From: Cyclina sinensis
Taxonomy: Eukaryota > Mollusca > Bivalvia > Venerida > Veneridae
Direction of reading: 5' to 3'
Length of the DNA: 64,000 bases
Assembly (NCBI GenBank): GCA_012932295.1
Contig: JAAONU010000013.1
Location: 5,440,603 to 5,504,602, forward strand
The translations under genes and the position numbers were made by a program. Shown in pieces: positions 57,638 through 64,000 of the stretch (its first letter is position 1; every line of letters begins with the position of its first letter). The notes under the pieces are model-generated. The model was not told the origin of the DNA and did not search any database. It saw only the letters and a list, made by a program, of their open reading frames with translations.

Positions 57638-59693
57638 AACAAGAAATGTTTGTAAAACATAAATGTCCCCCAGCAGCACCTAATTGCTTGTGGTTGGGCC
57701 AAGCTTTCTATAGTTATTGATCAGAAACCATTTTAAGGATCAAGGTCCCTGTGGCCTTAACCTTTGACCTAACGACCTAAAAATCAATAGGGGTCATCTA
57801 TTGATGATGACCAACCAGCATACCAAGTTTGGTGAATCTAGGTCAAAGCCTTCTGAAGTAATTGATCAGAAACAGTTTTTAGGTTGAAAGTCTCTGTGAC
57901 ATTGACCTTTGACCAAATGACCTCAAAATCAATAGGGGGTCATTTACTGTTGATGACCAACCAGCATACCAAGTTTGGTGAACCTAGGTCAAAGCATTCT
58001 CTAGTTTTTGATCAGAAACAGTTTTTAGGATGAAAGTCTCTGTGATCTTGACATTCGACCTAAAGACCCTAAAGTCAATAGGGTCATCTACTGGTGATGA
58101 CCAACCAGCATACCAAGTTTGGTGAACCTAGGTCAAAGCGTTCTCTAGTTATTAATCAGAAACCATTTTTGAGGTGGAAGTCTCTGTGATCATAACCTTT
58201 GACCTAATGATATTAAAGTCAAGGGGTCATCTACTGGTGATGACCAATCAGCATACCAAGTTTGGTAAACCTAGGTCAAAGCATTCCCTAGTTACTGACT
58301 GGAAACCGTTTTTAGGATGAAGGTCCCTGTGAGCTTGACCTTTGATCTAATGACCTCAAAAATTGATAGGGGTAATCTACTGGTGATGACCAACCAGCAC
58401 ACCAAGTTTGGTGAACCTAGGTCAAAGCGTTCTCTAGTTATTGATCGGAAACCATTTTTAGGATGGTCAGTCTCTATGATCTTGACCTTTGACTTAATAA
58501 CCTGGAAGTCAATAGGGATTATCTAGTGCTGATGATTAACCAGCATACCAAGTTTGGTGAACCTAGGTCAAAGCGTTCTCTAGTTATTGATCTGAAACCG
58601 TTTTTAGGATGAAGGTGCCTGTGATCTTGACCTTTGACCTAATGACCTCAAAATCAAAAGGGGTCATCTACTAGTGAAGACCAACCAGCATACCAAATTT
58701 GGTGAACCTAGGTCAAAGCGTTCTCTAGTTATTGATCAGAAACAGTTTTTAGGATGAAGGTCCCTGTGAGCTTGACCTTTGACGTTATGACCTCAAAATC
58801 AAAGGGGGTGATCTACTGGTGATGACCAACCAGCTAAACAAGTTTGGTGAACTTAGGTCAAAGCATTCTTTAGTTATTGATTGGAAACCGTTTTTAGGAT
58901 GAAAGTCCCTGTGAGCTTGACCTTTCACCTCAAAATCAATAGGGGTCATCTACTTGTGATGACCAACCAGAATACCAAGTTTGGTGAACCTAGGTCAAAG
59001 CGTTCTCTAGTTATTGATCGAAAACTGTTTTTAGGATGATAGTCTCTGTGATCTTGACCTTTGACCTAATGACCTCAAAGTCAATAGGGGTCATCTACTA
59101 TTGATGATCAACCAGCATACTAAGTTTGGTGAACCTAGGTCAAAGCGTTCTCTAGTTATTGATCGAAAACCGTTTATAGGATGGAAGGATCTGTGATCTT
59201 GACCTTTGACATAATGACCTCAAAATCAATAGGGGTCATTTACTGCTGACGATCAACCAGCATACCAAGTTTGGTGAACCTAGGTCAAAGCATTCTCTAG
59301 TTATTGATCGAAACCATTTTTTGGATGGAGGTGCCTGTGAGCTTGACCTTTGACCTAATGACCTCAAAATCAATATGGGTCATCTACTGCTGATGACCAA
59401 CCAGCACACCAAGATTGGTGAACCTAGGTCAAAGCGTTCTCTAGTTATTGATCGGAAACCGTTTTAAGAATGAAAGTCCCTGTGAGCTTGACCTTTGACC
59501 TAATGATCTCAAAATCAAAAGGGGTCATCTACTAGTGAAGACCAACCAGCATACCAAGTTTTGTGAACCTAGGTCAAAGTGTTCTCTAGTTATTGATCGG
59601 AAACGAAGTGTTTACCGACCCACCAACTGACGGACCGACAGACATTTGCAAAACTATATGCCCTCTCATCTTCGATGGGGGGCATAAAAATAG
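57638..59693 (-). mobile_element. Family F HINE-like element, complete, about 13 units
   Basis: The low end AACAAGAAATGTTTGTAAAA has hairpin ATGTTT-gta-AAACAT and then ATGTCCCCCAGC. The core is about thirteen ~146-bp units with ACCAACCAGCATACCAAGTT, GGTGAACCTAGGTCAAAGCG and TTATTGATCGGAAACCG. The high end has ACTGACGGACCGACAGAC and ATGGGGGGCATAAAAA. Units carry TGACCT direct repeats, several of them perfect DR1 spacing. Confidence 0.85.
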
Positions 59694-59738
59694 ACAAGCT
59701 AGACGTAAGTATCAAAATTTACTAAGGCCAATAACTCA

Positions 59739-62700
59739 AACAAGAGGGCCATAATGGCCCTGGATCACTCACCTGAGTACTTTGACTGTAGGTTTGCTGC
59801 TAAGCAGTATTCCATTTTTTAATTGTAAGTGTCTACAAACCAAATATGTAAAATATCAGTCAATAAATAAAGGCTCTATGACAGAAAGTAGAAATATCTG
59901 TTATAAGCTATGGTGACCTTGACCTTGACCCAGTGACCTCAAACCCTACCCATGGGTAGACGTCCATGCAAGGAACCTATATACTGAATATCAAAGATAT
60001 TGGTCTATAAATGAAGCCTCTATGAGGTACAGTAGATAAATCTATTTTTAGCCTCCATGACCTTTAACCTAATCTAATAATTTCAAAAAGCTTAATAAAG
60101 CTTGCTTCATGCCAAATTTTAAAATTCAAGGCCTTGTGGTTTCAGACAAGAAGATCTTTATAGATTTTCTTCTATACTGCTATTTAAAACTTATGACCCC
60201 TCGGGCGGGGCCAACAGTGATCCCAGTGACATTTTTCAAACAAACTAGGTAGAGGTCCACTAGACAATGCTGCATACCAAATATCTAAGCTGTAGGCATT
60301 GAGGTTTCCAGTAAGAAGATTTTTAAAGATTGCCTTTTTTACTTATTAAGGACCCCCGGGGCGTGGGCCAATTTTGACCCCGGGGCCAACATATAAACAA
60401 TACTGGTAAAGGTTCTCAACACAATACTCCACACCAAATATCTAAGGTCTAGTCCTATTAGTTTCCGAGAAAAATGATTTTTCATGTTTTTCCTATATAA
60501 CTATATGTAAATCAATAGAACCCTGGGGTGTGGCCAATTTTGACCCAGGGGACATAATTTGAACAAATTTGATAGAGGTCCACTAGACAATGCTGCATAC
60601 CAAATATCTAAGCTGTATGCATTGAGGTTTCCAGTAAGAAGATTTTTAAAGATTGCCTTTTTTACATATTAAGGGCCCCCGGGGCGGGGCCAATTTTGAT
60701 CCCGGGGCCAACATATAAACAATACTGGTATATGTTCTCAACACAATACTCCACATTAAATATCTAAGGTCTAGACCTATTTGTTTTGGAAAAAATTGAT
60801 TTTCATGTTTCTCCTATATAAATCTATGTAAACCAAGGGAACCCTGGGGCGTGGCCAATTTTGACCCAAGGAACATAATTTGAACAAACTTGGTAGACAT
60901 CCACTAGACAATGCTACATACCAAATATCTAAGCTGTAGGCATTCAGGTTTCTAGTAAGAAGATTGATAAAAATTGCCTTTTTTACATATTAAGGTCCTG
61001 GAGAGGGGCCAATTTTGACCCCGGAGCCAAAATATAAACAATACTGGTAAAGGTTCTCTACACAATACTCCACACCAAATATATAAGGTCTAGTCCTATT
61101 AATTTCGCAGGAAAATGACTTTTCATGTTTTTCCTATATGTAAACCAAGAGAACCCTGGGGAGTGCCTAATTTTGAACCAGGGGACATAATTTGAACAAA
61201 CTTGGTAGACATCCTTTAGACAATCCTACAAACCAAATATCTAAGTTGTAGGCATTGAGGTTTCCAGTAAGAAGATTTTTAAAGATTTCCTTTTTTAAAT
61301 ATTATGGGCCCCCGGGGCGGGGCCAATTTTGATGCCGGGGCAACCATATAAACAATACTGGTAAAGGTTCTCTACACAATACTCCACACCAAATATCTAA
61401 GTTCTAGTCCTATTAGTTTCAGAGAAAAATGATTTTTCATGTTTTTCCTATATAACTATATGTAAACCAAGAGAACCCAGAGGCGTGGTCAATTTTGACC
61501 CAGGGGACATAATTTGAACAAACTTGGTAGACATCCACTAGAAAATTCTATATACCAAATATCTAAGCTGTAGGCATTAAAGTTTCCAGTAAGAAGATTT
61601 ATAAAGATTGCCGTTTTTACATATTAAGAGCCCCTGAGGAGGGGCCAATTTTGACCCTGGGGCCAACATATAAACAATACTGGTAAAGGTTCTCTACACA
61701 ATACTCCACACCAAATATCTAAGGTCTAGTCCTATGAGTTTCGGAGAAAAAATGATTTTTCATGCTTTTCCTATATGTAAACCAAGAGAACCCTGGGGCG
61801 TGGCTAATTTTGAACCAGGGGACATAATTTGAACAAACTTGGTAGACATCCTTTAGACAATGCTACATATCAAATATTTAAGCTGTAGGCATTGAGCTTT
61901 CCAGCAAGAACATTTTTAAAGATTTCCTTTTTTACATATTAAGGGCCCCCGGGGCGGGGCCAATTTTGAAGCCGGAGCCAACATATAAAAAATACTGGTA
62001 AAGGTTCTCTACACAATACTCCACACCAAATATCTAAGGTCTAGTCCTATTAGTTTCAGAGAAAAATGATTTTTCATGTTTTTCCTATATAACTATATGT
62101 AAACCAAGAGAACCCTGGGGCTTGGCCAATTTTGACCCAGGGGACATAATTTGAACAAACTTGGTAGACATCCACTAGACAATGCTACAAACCAAATATA
62201 TAAGCTGTAGGCATTGAGGTTTCCAGTAAGAAGATTTTTAAAGATTGCCTTTTTTACATATTAAGGGCCCCTGAGGAGGGGCTAATTTTGACCCCGGGGC
62301 CAACATATAAATAATACTGGTAAAGGTTCTCTACAAAATACTCCACACCAAATATCTAAGGTCTAGTCCTATGAGTTTCGGAGAAAAATGATTTTTCATG
62401 TTTTTCCTATATAACTATATGTAAACCAAGAGAACCCTGGGGCGTGGCTAATTTTGACCCAGGGGACATAATTTGAACAAACTTGATAGACATCTACTAG
62501 ACAATGCTACATACCAAATATCTAAGCTGTAGGCATTGAGGTTTCCAGTAAGAAGATTTTTAAAAATTGCCTTTTTTACATATAAAGGTCCTGGTGAGGG
62601 GCCAATTTTAACCCCGGAGCCAACATATAAACAATACTGGTAAAGATTCTCTACACAATACTCCACACCAAATATCTAAGGTCTAGTCCTATAAGTTTCG

Positions 62701-64000
62701 GAGAAAAATGATTTTTCATGTTTTTCCTAATATGTAAACCAAGAGAACCCTCAGGGGCGTGGCTAATTTTGAACCAGGGGACATAATTTGAACAAACCTG
62801 GTAGACATCCTTTAGACAATTCTACATATCAAATATCTAAGCTGTAGGCATTGAGGTTTCCAGTAAGAACATTTTTAAAGATTTCCTTTTTTACATACTA
62901 AAGGTCCCCGGGGCGGGGCCAATTTTGACGCCGGAGCCAACATATAAACAATACTGGTAAAGGTTCTCAACACAATACTCCACACCAAATATCTAAGGTC
63001 TAGTCCTATTAGTTTCAGAGAAAAATGATTTTTCATGTTTTTCCTATATAACTATATGTAAACCAAGAGAACCCTGGGGCATGGCAAATTTTGACCCAGG
63101 GGACATAATTTGAACAAACTTGGTAGACATCCTTTAGACCATGCTACACACCAAATATCTAAGCTGTAGACATTGAGGTTTCCAGAAAGATTTTTAAAGA
63201 TTGCCTTTCTTACATATTAAGGGCCCCTGAGGAGGGGCCAATTTTGACCCCGGGGCCAACATATAAACGATACTGGTAAAGGTTCTCAACACAATACTCC
63301 ACACCAAATATCTAAGGTCTAGTCCTATGAGTTTCGGAGAAAAATGATTTTTCATGTTTTTCTTATATAACTATATGTAAACCAAAAGAACCCTGTGGCG
63401 TGGCCAATTTTGACCCAGGGGACAAATTTGAATAAACTTGATAGACATCCACTAGACAATGCTACATACCAAATATCTAACTTGTAGGCATTGAGGTTTC
63501 CAGTAAGACGATTTTTAAAAATTGCCTTTTTTAAATATTAAGAGCCCCTGAGGAGGGGCCAATTTTGACCCCGGGGCCAACATATAAACAATACTGGTAA
63601 AGGTTCTCTACACAATACTCCACATCAAATATCTATGGTCTAGTCCTATGAGTTTCAGAGAAAAATCATTGTTCATGTTTTTCCTATATGTAAACCAAGA
63701 GAACCCTGTGGCTCGGCTAATTTTGAACCAGGGGACATAATTTGAACAAACTTGGTAGACATCCTTTAGACAATGCTACATATCAAATATCTAAGCTGTG
63801 GGCATTGAGGTTTCCAGTAAGAACATTTTTAAAGATTTCCTTTTTTACATATTAAGGGCCCCCAGGGCGGGGCCAATTTTGACCCAGAGGCCAACATATA
63901 AACAATACTGGTAAAGGTTCTCTACACAATACTCCACACCGAATATCTAAGGTCTAGTCCTACAAGTTTCAGAGAAAAATGATTTTTCATGTTTTTCTTA
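59739..64000 (-). mobile_element. Family A HINE with long dimeric array, running off the window
   Basis: The low end AACAAGAGGGCCATAATGG is followed by CACTCACCTGAG and the usual 450-bp lead. From about 60180 the core is ~318-bp dimers, each with one GGGCCCCCGGGGCGGGGCC-type or variant box at about 60352, 60672, 60990, 61305, 61626, 61941, 62264, 62585, 62905, 63218, 63541 and 63857. The other half of the dimer has GAGAACCCTGGGGCGTGGCC. The high terminus is not reached. Confidence 0.85.

Noticed and set aside
518..64000. Terminal CAGGTGAGC motifs as splice donors
   Set aside because: CAG|GTGAGC resembles a plus-strand donor, but it recurs as part of the inverted terminal motif of family A and the host gene is on the other strand.

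Overview
The window looks like intronic DNA of a bivalve mollusc. The evidence is a long-intron plexin-like gene on the minus strand and an exceptional density of interspersed elements with 145-170 bp tandem cores, of the kind described in bivalves as pearl / Helentron-associated (HINE) elements. The species cannot be named from the sequence alone.

Host gene: five short exons on the minus strand encode the extracellular IPT/TIG region of a plexin-family semaphorin receptor, in 5' to 3' order 56962-56787, 30865-30683, 18514-18427, 10230-9949 and 5542-5381. All splice sites are AG/GT and intron phases match at every junction (2, 2, 0, 0), giving 297 continuous codons. The Sema domain lies upstream and the membrane and GAP-like regions downstream, outside the window. 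The introns (about 25.9, 12.2, 8.2 and 4.4 kb) are built mostly of transposable elements.

Transposons: (1) At least ten families of short Helentron-like elements (called A to J here, plus arrays K and L), all in the same orientation, which is also that of the host gene. Each complete copy has a terminus with a short hairpin followed by a 10-16 bp subterminal motif, a tandem core of about 110-172 bp units (A also as 318-bp dimers), a GACGGACGG-like tract, and the inverted subterminal motif followed by TAAAA. The families share this plan and a related ~50 bp core block, but their termini are unrelated. One composite (13080-15090) still carries a broken helicase-endonuclease reading frame typical of Helentrons, and a second (55317-56500) carries an endonuclease remnant. 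(2) A structurally complete pogo-like DNA transposon (20010-22845) with a 449-aa DDE transposase, 27-bp terminal inverted repeats and a TA target duplication. (3) A decayed L1/Tx1-like LINE (33082-40072, plus strand) split by a TA-flanked MITE-like element (33355-35049) and by a family E element (35362-36909). (4) A 154-bp near-perfect palindrome (15805-15958).

Layout: 1-5.3 kb A and B elements; 5.4-5.5 exon; 5.6-9.9 J with nested A, then D; 9.9-10.2 exon; 10.9-15.5 A, composite C and a relic; 15.8-18.2 palindrome, G and a fragment; 18.4-18.5 exon; 18.8-30.5 A elements, many nested, with pogo, H and K; 30.7-30.9 exon; 30.9-33 unique AT-rich intron; 33-40 LINE nest; 40.4-55.3 A elements nested in each other and in arrays K and L, plus F; 55.3-56.5 Helentron remnant; 56.8-57.0 exon; 57.6-59.7 F; 59.7-64 a long A array running off the end. 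I saw no tRNA, rRNA or CRISPR. Most open frames above 60 codons in the arrays are chance frames in repeats.
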